From Paralithodes platypus (taxonomy: Eukaryota; Arthropoda; Malacostraca; Decapoda; Lithodidae): a DNA stretch of 64,000 nucleotides. The position numbers were made by a program, and so were the translations under genes. The notes under the pieces are model-generated. The model ran no database searches, was not told the DNA's origin, and saw only the letters and a program-made list of their open reading frames with translations. Shown in pieces: positions 35,401 to 47,800 of the stretch (position 1 is its first letter; the number at the start of each line of letters is the position of its first letter). The stretch lies in assembly GCA_032716605.1 (NCBI GenBank), contig CM064505.1, positions 44,173,464 to 44,237,463 of the forward strand. The letters are read 5' to 3'.

Positions 35401-37535
35401 TTTGCCTTTGGCAGCACTGTATATCTTGCGAGACTCTGGCTCAGAGCCTTCAGTGCCACGGCCGCATGGCTGAGAGACGGACGTGTGGCCTGTCGCGCTC
35501 CTGCTCCCTTGCACTCGATTTAACAGGCTTTTAGAGGCTTTTTAAAGCCTGTAAATTGCAATTAATTGCCATGGCGTTCAGGAACGTGTCCCGCAGGAAA
35601 AGGGTTAATGAGAAAGATACAGCTCCTGAGAGGTGTAAATTTGCCTGTAGTGTAAATTGCCAGATAAGCAGTGAGAAAATAGCCTCATAAGCCATAATCT
35701 CAAAAATTTCTTTATTTATACCTTTCTACTTAGTACCGCCACAGGATCCAGATGGCGCTAGGTGTAATTGGAATATGGCTAATTGCATGCATACCTTAAC
35801 CCGGATATTCAAAGCCTGATAAATTGGTATGTCTTCTTAAAAACAACATCAAATAGTTCCAAGCTCGGCCACATCAGTCCCTTATCTTACCTAATGGCAG
35901 CTTCCTAGGCCCAGATCCTCAAAGCACATATGACGTTCCATTTCCCTTCGACAGTTGATCTATTGAAAGCTGTTCCCATCAATATTTCTCAGATAATTTG
36001 AAGATTTTGTAGTGAAATATGGTGCTGATTACCTATACTGTACTTGGTCTTAATATGGTGCAGAGACTTAGTAGTTTCATATTTGTCTATTAAGTATCAA
36101 TAACTTAGCTGCTGAGGTATTCAATTTATAATCAGCTGAAAAGAAACCGAGCATAGTTTCCAACAGCCTAATGTTTCTTTGTGTGGCCAAGTTATGACGT
36201 TGTAATCAAGCAATGTACTGTTGAGATTTGAATTAGACATTACTACTATACACCAAAACTTGAAACAGCTTTGGCTATCCGGGCCTAGGTTTAATATATA
36301 TATACTTTATATACATATACAGTACTGTACCTGTATATGTATTTATATTATTTTTATTTTTATTTTATTTTTAGTTATTAATCAATTTATTTATTTTTGC
36401 ACCAGTAAATTGTGTGTTCTTGTTTCTTTGTGAGTAAACTCAACTTCTAATAGTAGCAATGGATTTCGCAATTACCATAATTATATAATGTTCTTTTTTC
36501 TTTTCTTTTGCTTTTCTGTTACAGACTTCACTATTATATATTTATTTAATTTTTGTGTTTGTGTGATGATCGGTATGATCACCTAGTCTGACTTTGCAGT
36601 ACCGTCGCGCTAATAAGTCATGTCCCAGCTGTCATTACGTTTGGCTTCCTCTGTGCTGTATTAATGTCTGTCAGATGTTGAATAGGGTGGGTAAGTGTAG
36701 GAACGTGTGTATATTTCACTCGATATGAAGAAATGAAGCTTTAGATATTGCTGATACCAATTATTGATCAAAACATACTTGGTGCCGAGACATCACTTAT
36801 TAGCGCGATTGTATATCATATGCATGAGGCAAAATTAATATTCTTGTGTGAAATTTGAAGTATTTTGTAAGCACTTACTTTGGGTTACATGGTTGTGAGT
36901 GGTGTTACTTGACAAAAGGCCTGACTTGGAAATAGTTATTATTGAGTGCCATCGTATGCCGGTATATTTTATCCCTGGCCAATTCCATGGAGGAATATTA
37001 ACCCCTTCTGTCTTTATAATTTTATTCTGGCTACTCTTAGACGATTTTGTGCAGTTTAAAAAGGGCCTCGAGCTATTAACAGGTTCGAAGTATCTCTCTT
37101 AACCCTTGGGATCCGAGAGGCCTCATATGAGGCAAAACGTATTTTGGTTAGGAGTCCGGGAGGCCTCATATGAGGTAAAAAGTGCGGCTAAAAATCGCCG
37201 CTAAAATCATCATAACTCGGCAACCACACGTTGTAGCGATGTCATCTTAACGGCAGTCTACAGCCAACAAGATGTTCTACAATTTGCAAAAAACCTGATT
37301 GCTCTAGGTGATCTCAATCAGTAGCTACTGAATTATGAAGCTTGACTGTACAAAAATGGCCCCGGACACAGCGAACCGCCTCATATGAGGGCCCCCGGAT
37401 CCAGAGGGTTAACCCTTTTTACTACCACAGATCCTTCTTAAGCTGCACAAATTTGTCTAAACATAGCTACAATGAAATCGAAAAAAACGTCGCCGGTAAA
37501 GGAGTTAAAGAGTCTGATAGCTGTTCTCCGTGTTG

Positions 37536-37572
<37 letters not shown>

Positions 37573-40500
37573 AAAAGTTTAACCAGACAAAAGAGCTCCC
37601 ATAGGGCTGGCTCCGTGCTGCATAGTCCCCTGCAACACCGACCCACCATAGTTCGTTGATACTTCTACACGACTTCTTAATTTTGATCCATTCAGTAACG
37701 ATGACATCCTTTACATTTGATCCTGGCAACTATGAAGCAATTTTATTCAGCTTAGGAAGGTCATCTACTAATAAAATGGCTACAGACTATCATAATTTAT
37801 CCTTTTAGCTTCCATATATCCTTTCTAAGCTTTATGAAATTGTCTAAATGTATCTTAAATCAAATGCAAAATATGTCGCCGGCACAGAAGGCGTTAACCC
37901 TTTCAGGACGAGGAAGTCAATTTAGACTTATTCTGGTTACTATTAGGCTTTCTTTAGCTTGTAATCAATCTCTAGGACTCAAAAGGGTAAGATCCTGTGT
38001 AGCGGGAAGAATTGTTTTTTCAGATGCCTATTTACTAAGAAACATTGAACAATATCTTTAACCTAACCTAACCAAAACCTAACCTAACCTAAACCTAGTA
38101 TATTAGTGGACTATTTATGAATGTAACATGTAAAAATATATTGTAACATTACCAAATTATTGAGATATATGTACTGATCTCCCCGCGCTACACAAGATTA
38201 TAACCTCAAAATGGCAAAGCCTATCTCAGTAAACTATCTAGATAATAGAGGACTTTCTTTAGCCCTTACAGTCCCAGGCCCGAGTATATTCGTCAGTAGA
38301 TAAGTAACTCCCCAGTCCCAGGCCCGAGTATATTCGTCAGTAGAGAAGTAACTCCCCAGTCCCAGACCTGAGTATATTCGTCAGTAGAGAAGTTACTCCC
38401 CAGTCCCAGGCCCGAGTATATTCGTCAGTAGAGAAGTAACTCCCCAGTCCCAGGCCCGAGTATATTCGTCAGTAGAGAAGTAACTCCCCAGTCCCAGGCC
38501 CGAGTATATTCGTCAGTAGAGAAGTAACTCCCCAGTCCCAGGCCCGAGTATATTCGTCAGTAGAGAAGTAACTCCCCAGTCCCAGGCCCGAGTATATTCG
38601 TCAGTAGAGAAGTAACTCCCCAGTCCCAGGCCCGAGTATATTCGTCAGTAGAGAAGTAACTCCCCAGTCCCAGGCCCGAGTATATTCGTCAGTAATGTAC
38701 TTTCCTTGTAACTGCCTGTACTGTTTAAGCACTGCTACACTGTTTAAGCACTGCTACCGTAATAAGACCAGCTTATATAAGGGTGACTGGGCCAGTCTTG
38801 CTCCATCTCTTGAGGTAAAAAGGTGGTCTCCTGCCATTTTTGCCACAGTGCTTGGGACTGCAGGGGCTTTTATTACTGTATCCTACGGTATGGTATGGGT
38901 TAATCACAGAACCGTCTAATGCTCGCCAGCATAAAAAGGTAAAAAGGGCGTTTTAGTGTTGAAGGGGTTATTCCCGCAAGTTCTAATTAAAACTCCACAT
39001 ACGTTTTACATTCCAGGTACAAATATTGGGTATGGAAGTGAACCCAATAAGTCATTAATTAATATATAATACTTAACCCTAGAACTTAACCCTATTTGGT
39101 TCAAGAGGGGGTCTTTTGGACCTTCCCTGTTTCGCTTCTTTAGTTTGGTGATTTTAAGACATTTCATCCCATTAGTTTGACGGTAAAAAGATACTTTAGA
39201 TTCCATGGACACACAATACCATACATCATCTGAATTCCAGGAAAGAAAATGGAGTTTCATATTGAGTCTAGAACTTGATAATTAACATTCTTTCTCCCAT
39301 TTATTCCAGGATTGCTGCTAGAGACAACTACAGTACAGGTTTCCCTCACTATGCGATACCTCGATTTATAATATTATTATAGTTTTTTTGGTGTTTGTGT
39401 TTGTGGTTTGTCTGGTCTGAGAATGCATCACCATTTAATTTTAGGGTTTGCTATATGATTTTAATATTAAAGATCGGGTTTTCAGAAACGTAAGGTCTGA
39501 GAACGCATCACCATTTACCCCATTAATTTTAGGGTTTGCTATATGATTTTAATATTAAAGATCGGGTTTTCAGGAACGTAACCCAATCGTAAATCGAGGG
39601 TGATCTGTATGTGGTATCTGAATTGGACCATAATCAATTTAACCCCTTCTGTACCGGTGATGTAGTTTATAACTTTATTTTTGCTACTATTAGACGATAT
39701 TATTGAGTTTAAAAAGGGCCTCTAGCAATTTACAGGCTTCGAACTATATCACTTAACCCTCTTTACTACCACAGATCCTTCTTAAACTGCACAAAATCGT
39801 GTATATATATATAGCTAGAATATAGGTACAAAGATGTTGCGGTACAGAAGGGGTTAAACCCTAGAAGTCATAACTGCTTTATTTAAAACCTCTCCCCTAT
39901 TAATTTCAACTGACTAATCTTCAGGGGCGCATGGAGGGGTTTACTTGAAAAATATTGAAATCCTGAACATTTCTGTTATCACTGTAAAATGGTCCATTCA
40001 ACATCCCTTCATAAGCCTGTGAAATATTATTGATGGAAACCGTTTGGAAGGCCGTCTACTTTTACTTTTATTTTTTAAACTTTTGCAGGCACGAAATTGT
40101 GTGAATTTTGTTTCCACTCATACAAATTAGACAACATGCTGTGCACGAACAGGTCATCAAAGTCGGAAACAAGTGTGAACTAATTTCGTCCAATTTTCTA
40201 ATTGCCTAATTCCAAAACTAGATACAGTATACAGGCCCTGTACAGAAAAAATTGTACGTGTACAAATTTAAGAACCACCTTTTGTGGTAAGTTGATTGAA
40301 TTAAAATGTAAAACTTGCAAACTAAACAAACCAAAACTGGGACAAAGACAATATAAAGTCAAATCAACTTATCAAAATCGCTATGTGGAAACAACGCTTA
40401 CTAAAATATAATTTGTGAAATAAAAGAACACAATCACACTAAAAAAAGATGAATGGGATTTTGTAGGACAAATTTTGTCTTTAGTAGTGATATTTATTAT

Positions 40501-43500
40501 GCACTATGTTTGCCTAATTCAGAAACTTAAAAACCCATTTTCAATTGGGTGGTGCCGATTTTGATCTCGTATATTCCCCTATACGTGTGTCAAATCTCAT
40601 TTAAATTGGACAAATTCTACTGACACCTTCAAGAGTAAATCCCCCATGCGCCATTTAAGGTATCCAAATTTCAGGGATGGACGACTATACACCATCTGCA
40701 TACCAGGGAAGAAAATTGAGTATTGTGTCGAATCAAGAAACTCATAATTAAAACTGTACTCCCCTTTAGATTCCAGGAACGAACCTGGAGTACCTGACCA
40801 TCTATATAGTGTGCGGGGTGATACAAGTGCTGTTCGCCCTCAAGACCAGCGTGCCGGTTATACTGTGGTCTGGGGCCGGCAGAAACGGCTCCACCATCGC
40901 CGTGAGTGCCAGGACCATTCACGTGGATTTGTGCCAGTGCTTTTTCCAGGCAACATATATCTGCATCTCTAACCTGGCAGCTTCTAAAATATACTTGTAT
41001 AAGAATTATGTAACTTATGATAATCTATATTCAATCTAGTTATACATACCGGTACATACATAAATATTTATTCAAGAAACTCAACAACATACCTTAAATG
41101 CCTTCCAAACACAGTAAACATAATAATCGCAATGTAAATATGAGCTATACATGCATATTTTATACATACATAAATTTAAAGACCGAGTGCGATACACGAA
41201 GTGCGGTTGCAGTCTCACGTCCTAATGGCGGTGCTTCAAGCAGACCTGTTCAGAGCTGCCTCACTTGTCAGGGTTTTTCCACACGTCCAAACCATCCAAG
41301 CTTACTTTTAAGCATCTCATCACTAATATTCTTTATACCTGACCATCTCTTCACCATTCTCATATTGTTACGTTCCATTCTGTTGATATCATCTGCTTTG
41401 ACAGACTACGTTTCTGAAGCATATGTCATAGCGCTTTTAAACAGAGCCATTGTGTAAATCCAACTTAACAGGGATTAACTCTATTGCCTTTTTTGTCAAG
41501 TTTTAGATCAGCAAGACTATTCCAGTCTGCCACTGATGTTGGCAACCATATGCTGTTCTAATCAACTTAACAACTTCCACTCTTTTTCTCAAGGTTGCTC
41601 TTGATTGGTTCACTTTATTTTCATAATTTATGCATATTAAAAGTTCATTATTATATGTTCTTCATAGTATTTGTTCTTCATAGTATTTGTTCTTCATAGT
41701 ATTTGTTCTTCATAGTATTTGTTATTATTAAAAGTTTTTCATATATATTATTATTAAATTATTTTTTAGTTTCAAGGTCCTCTCCACAAACCCACTTCCA
41801 ACCAACCATGTTCATTTATTGTCCATACCCATGGGGTGAGGAGTTACTACTGTCATCATTATCACTACAACTACAATCATCATCACTCCTGTCATCACCA
41901 TCATCCCCACTATCACCATCATCCCCACTATTACATTACTACCATCACTTATAATGTCAGCTAAACTAACTTAACCTAACAAATGCTGGGCGAGTTGTTT
42001 TTGGGACGTCATCTCCAGTAACCATCTCCAATACTTTCAAATTATATAGTTAAAATGTAAAACTTGCAAACTAAACAAGCCAAAACTGGGACAAAGACAA
42101 TATAAAGGCAAAATAACTGATCAATATCGCTATGTAGAAACAACGCTTACTAAAATTATAGAAGCTGCCAGACCAGAGTAGCAGAATAAAAAACGAGGGA
42201 AAAAAGAGCTTGCGTGAAACTGCCTTCAGTTAGAAAAGCTTAAGGGGCTATTACACTGGACTTATTTTCCGTCGTCCTTCCACCTTCTTCCTTGGGCCTT
42301 GGGCATGGAATCGTCATCTCCCTATCATGCAGGTTTCACGCACGTCCGTCGTCATGTACCGATATTGGCTGAACTCTTTAATCGCTTGTCGGCTTTATTT
42401 ACTGCTATTTCGGCCTACTATTCAATTCAACTTTTTGCCAATCTGAACCTAGATTACCATATCCTATCTTATATCCTATACTACAGTATTATTTTATACA
42501 TTATTATAACTTAAGACCTAACTTAACACATTTAAAGGACATTAATAGATTATGGATAAATTATTTGATTTCACTTTATATAATGGTATTAAAGAAAAAC
42601 TAAAAAAAAAATTAATTAAAAAGAAAAAAAGAAAACATTGTAACCACGGGAGACTCGACCCCAAATTACAACCGGGACTTCCTGCAGTGAGCCACCGGAT
42701 ACGATAAATTATAATAGATGCAATCAAATCAGTGTAGAGCTGCTTAGTTTCAGGAAATTTAGCGGTTTGCATACATACCATACATATATACAATGGTTTA
42801 ACATCGTTTTCTATTACATACATATAACGGCTCAGGTGTGGTTGGCGTTCCGCAGTTAGAATATAATACAATAAAGTCCCGCCACAACACTACCCCATTA
42901 TGTCATCACTTTGGCTGATGTTGGCATAGTGCTAACCGGGCTGTAGCAAGACTCAACCAAGTCCAATTGCAGCACCCGCACCTGCAGTATCTGCAAACAC
43001 TACCAGCCTTAACAGTTCTACAAGACAGTACCATACCAAGACTCTACTGTACATTAGGCAACTTGGACTTTAGAACAATAAAATCTTGCCACAACACTGC
43101 CCCACCATGTAAACACTGTGGCCGACTCTGGTGTGGCGCCAAACAGCACTCGGGTAAGACTATTATAGTTGCCTGTGGCACCTATCCGCGACCCACCAGC
43201 CTCTGCAGTGCCATACCAAGACAGTGCCAATAGCAAGGCCTTACTATGTAGTTGTTGTTGTTGTTGTTGTTGTTGTTCCCCAAGCTGCCTGGCCGAACAG
43301 CCCCAAGGCCCCAAGTAAGGCCAAGGCCATAAACGAGCGCCCCCACAGAACCCTCCCTGCCGACCACAATAAAGCCTGGGTGACCGAAGCCACTCCATGG
43401 CGGGGAGCTGAGAGGGTGCGTAAACGCCCGGGAAACCAAAGCCCCACCCAGGGCCCTGTGCCCCTCAGCAATTATGAAGAGAAAGTTGAGGGGCAAAGGA

Positions 43501-44764
43501 ATAGTGACGCTTTAGCTTCCAATCTTGGTAGATTGGGAGGTCAATCCACGGAAGAGACGCCGTCACTTGAGATCTAGAAAATATATAAGTAAAAGGAACA
43601 GTCAGAGTAAGCTATGGGTATGGCAGAGATCGCTCAGGTCTCGCTCTGATAGACCAGCCCATCGCCCATGTAGTAATGGCTGTTGGTCCACAAGTCTACC
43701 GCCATCCCCCCTATTAGTTGCATTGTACGACAAGCAGTAGGATGTGTGGGGCATATTCTTTTTTTCCTCCACCATAAGATGAAAGCCCTCTTACTTAATC
43801 AATTTCCGTTTTGATATCATTACTGTAGTTCAGAATTCAGTTGTAATTATTGTATTGAAAATTAAAATGGTCATTTGAGATTAGTACTGTATTACCACAG
43901 TTGTCCGGTGTACTTGGGTGACCTTCGACCACGAACCGGGATATGAACGACCTTGCAATTCGTGGATTTGATGAAGGACGATGGAAATAATGCCAGTGTG
44001 ATAGTTCCTTTACAGTGCCTTGTCCTGGGAGTATGTGGGTCGCTGTATTGGAGATCCTATAGTAAAAGAGAGAGGTCATCTATTTCCTTGGATGCCTATT
44101 TGGTGCCTCAATTGACTACTTGCGAGTTTCAGGCTATAAAGAAGTTGGAGTTGTAGACATCAATATTTAGCAGAATAACCAGCTATAATACGGTTTTAGT
44201 AATTTTATAAATACATAAAACCAAATTCAACATACTATTTATCCATCAGAAACCTACATAATTACTGTATTTGTGTTTAATATCGATGTTTACAGGCCGA
44301 ACTTTCTTATAGCCTGAAACTCGCAAGTGGTCAATTAGCTAAGAATGGGGTAATATTTTTCTTTGGATCATGTAGACTGTTTATCCAATACCAAACTTTA
44401 AGTCCTTGTACGGTGGCACTAATAAGTCATGTCTCAGCTGTCATTACATTTGGCTCGCTTTGTGCTGTATTAATGTCTGTCAGATGTTGAATAGGGTGGG
44501 TAAGTGTAGGAACATGGTTGTATATCTCACTCAAAAAGAAGAAATTGTGTGTAAATATTGCTGATGCCTATTATTGATCAAAATATTATTGGTGCCGAGA
44601 GATCATTTATTAGGCCGACTGTACAGTACCAATCTCTGTCACTATAGGATCTCTATTGGTGGAAGCTGACACTGTATGAATATATATATGTCTAGCATAT
44701 TATGTTCAACAATAGTTTTTGTTAGTTTACACGGTGTAGCCTATGTAAATTCTCTCTCTCTCTC

Positions 44765-44824
<60 letters not shown>

Positions 44825-47800
44825 CAACGTAAATGGTCTGTGTAATGATAATTATGGGGAAATTCACTCTCTTTATTCTTTTTCCAGTATATTATTCTTT
44901 CATCTTTTCCTGGATTCTGTTCCAGGTGCTTCTGCTTCAGTTCATCCTACAAGATTATTATTTATTTATTTATTTATTTATTTTTTTTATTTTTTTTTAT
45001 TTTTTTTTTAGTCCTGTTTCACCATGCTTGAAAAAAAAGCATACATACGCTCCTCTTTATCTGATATCCACGGAATTTTCAATACTTTGGATACATGAGA
45101 ATTTCAGATTGGATCCAGAAATCTTTGGTTTAATGATTCTTAATTAATATGGTCGCATGTATTCTGTATTGTAATAAGAATACCTTTGGTCTTTAGTTAA
45201 CAATTTCTGAAATAGTTTTGTTCGGGTATTTCAGATGAATTATGCATATCTTTTGGTTAATTGAATTGCGAAATACTGTAACAGGACCGTACTGACTACT
45301 TGCGAGTTTTAGGCTATAAGGAAGTTGGAGCTGTAGACAATGATATTTAGCAGAATTATCAGCTAAAATATGGTTGTAGTAGATATATAAATACACAAAC
45401 ATAAATTCATCTAACTTTCTAGACATCATAACCTCATAATTTATGAATTTGTGTATCTCTGCTAAATATTGCTGTTAACCCACTGAGCCCCAGCGACGCA
45501 GCGTTTGCGTCAGCAATGTATGTAAAGCTAAACCCCAGCGACTCACCGTTTGCGTCAGTGTCACTCCGGTCCCTATTACTCCGGTCCTATGGCACCTAGA
45601 GGGCTCAGATTTGTATGGGAACTGTGTAAGTATCCCACGCACCCATGCCGATGGTTGAAAACTCTCAAAGTCCAACCGCGTGAGCGTGCAAAAACTTTTT
45701 TTTTTTGGAAATTGACTTAAATTTTTTACTCTTGTAAAATCCGTTTTCGGGGGCTCTGTAGGACCATTTTTTTAGCTTTTTGATCGGTTTTTCGTGGTTT
45801 TTCCTTCATTCCTAACCCATTCGCTATTGTTTCTGGAATAAAAACAAAAATTCAGAATCAGCCGGTCCTGGGTGGTACATTTATAAATATTTAGCTGGTA
45901 CTCAGCGGGTTAATGGCTCCAACTTCCTTATAGACAGAAACTGGCAAGTGATCATATTTGGACAACATAGAGTTTCAGATAACCGGAATACAGATCAACA
46001 AGTTTCTGTATTTTACTTTGCTGGTTAATCATTTAAGGGGGCCCAGCTAGTTTATTATTCTCTCTCTTCCTCTCTCTCTCTGGGTTGTATCCATTCGGCC
46101 TACTGTTTAAAGACGTTTATCTCCATTCAGCTGTTGATTTTTTCCTGGCGAGCAGTAGCCAGCCAGCATTTTTTTTTATTTTTTATTTTTTATTTTTTTT
46201 AAGCAGGTTAAATTTGTACAATTTTCGATAGAAAAATAATAGAAAAATATCTTATTTCTACATACAATGCTGGGTCGCTGTCGCTCGCCAGGAAGAAATT
46301 GACACCTGGATGGGGATAAACGTCTTAAAACAGTAGGCTGAATGGGCCCGAATGGATACAAGCCAGAAAAAGAGAGAAAGGGAGAGAAAAAAAGCAGGTC
46401 ACCCCCCCTTAAATAAGTTTTCACCAGGGTGTCGGACCAGGACAATTTGGTGATAAAACTGCGATGAATATGGGAAGGAAAACAAGAAAAATTACAAGAA
46501 ATTACATTATTTTGTATTTTATAACTTCAACAGACATTATTTGAACTGTAAAGCATAATTTTAACTTTCCTAATCTAATAATAATATAACTAAATACAAT
46601 AAAGGGACTCTGTTTTAGACTGGTTTTGAATAGTCTCTCGTTTGATACCCTGGCTTTCACATTCTCTTTCAGTTGCCGTACCTGGGAATCAGTATAAAGT
46701 ACGTTATTGTTCACGGCATACTGCTGTTCCAAATGTGCTTGGGTTATTCGTACATGCACGGAATTCCAACCTCGGGCGCAGGGAAGAACGGCTCCACTGT
46801 GGCCGTGAGTTTAGGTCCACAATGCCTACAGCTTACAGTAGTAGCTATGCCCTGATAAAAGTCCATGATTGTTATGATAGCTGCGTACAGTAAAACCTTG
46901 CCCATCCAGACTAATTGGGGGAGAACCCTGTCTGGATCTGCCAAAAGTCCGGACATATATTCAGCCATCCAGACAAATCTGGATGGCTGACATACAAGTC
47001 TGGATATCTAACACTGGATGTAATTATAATTTAATACTTGCAAAATAAACAAACCAAAACTGGGACGATACAAGATAAATGCAAAAGAACTAACCAAAAT
47101 CGCTATGTGGAAATAACGCTTAATAAAATAAAATTTTGAAATTTAAGAACACAATCCACCACATAGGGTGTACACAACTACATGAGCAAGTCAATTTGGT
47201 TCCCAAGCAAACTGATCGCACATATAACCATGCACCATCGTCATGTTCAAGGAATTAGTCAATTTGGGAAGTCCAGGACGTTCTGGTAAATTTGTGTAAT
47301 TTGTATAATATGTGTGGAAACTTGTATTTGTCTTGTTCGTTTCCGGATTGACTTATATTTTTCCTAAGTCATCCAGACAAGTCTGGTTGGCTGAAACATG
47401 AGTCTAGATCGAAATGCCTGTCTGGATCTCTTGGGTTTCCGGATCTGAGAACACCGGATGGGAGGGGTTCTACTGTATTGTAGCTTATAATAAAATGGTG
47501 CTGTTGTAAAAGCAAAGTAAAATGCAAAACTATATTGTATCATAGTTAACTCTTTCAGTATTTTGAGGACGCATATTTACACTTTGTTCTGGCTATCGTT
47601 GAATGATTTTATGCAATTTAGGATGGATCTTTTGGAGTGGATGGGGTAAAAACGATTTCAATCGACTAGCTCCCACAAGTTCTTTCTAAACTGAATAACA
47701 TCATTTAATAATAGCCAGAATAATCTGTCAAAGTGTGTTATAGTCCTTTTAATAATAATATACTGTAGCTAACAATAAAGAGTAATTGGTCCCTGATTTA

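Noticed and set aside
38265..38694. CRISPR-like regularly spaced repeats
   Set aside because: The 44-bp units are entirely repeated with no unique spacers, so it is a minisatellite.
40202..40411. 69-residue open frame
   Set aside because: It spans an R1 repeat copy; no domain and no splice context.
40777..40901. Exon 5b starting at the AG at 40776
   Set aside because: That start would read a TGA after six codons; the AG at 40769 gives phase 0 and no stop.
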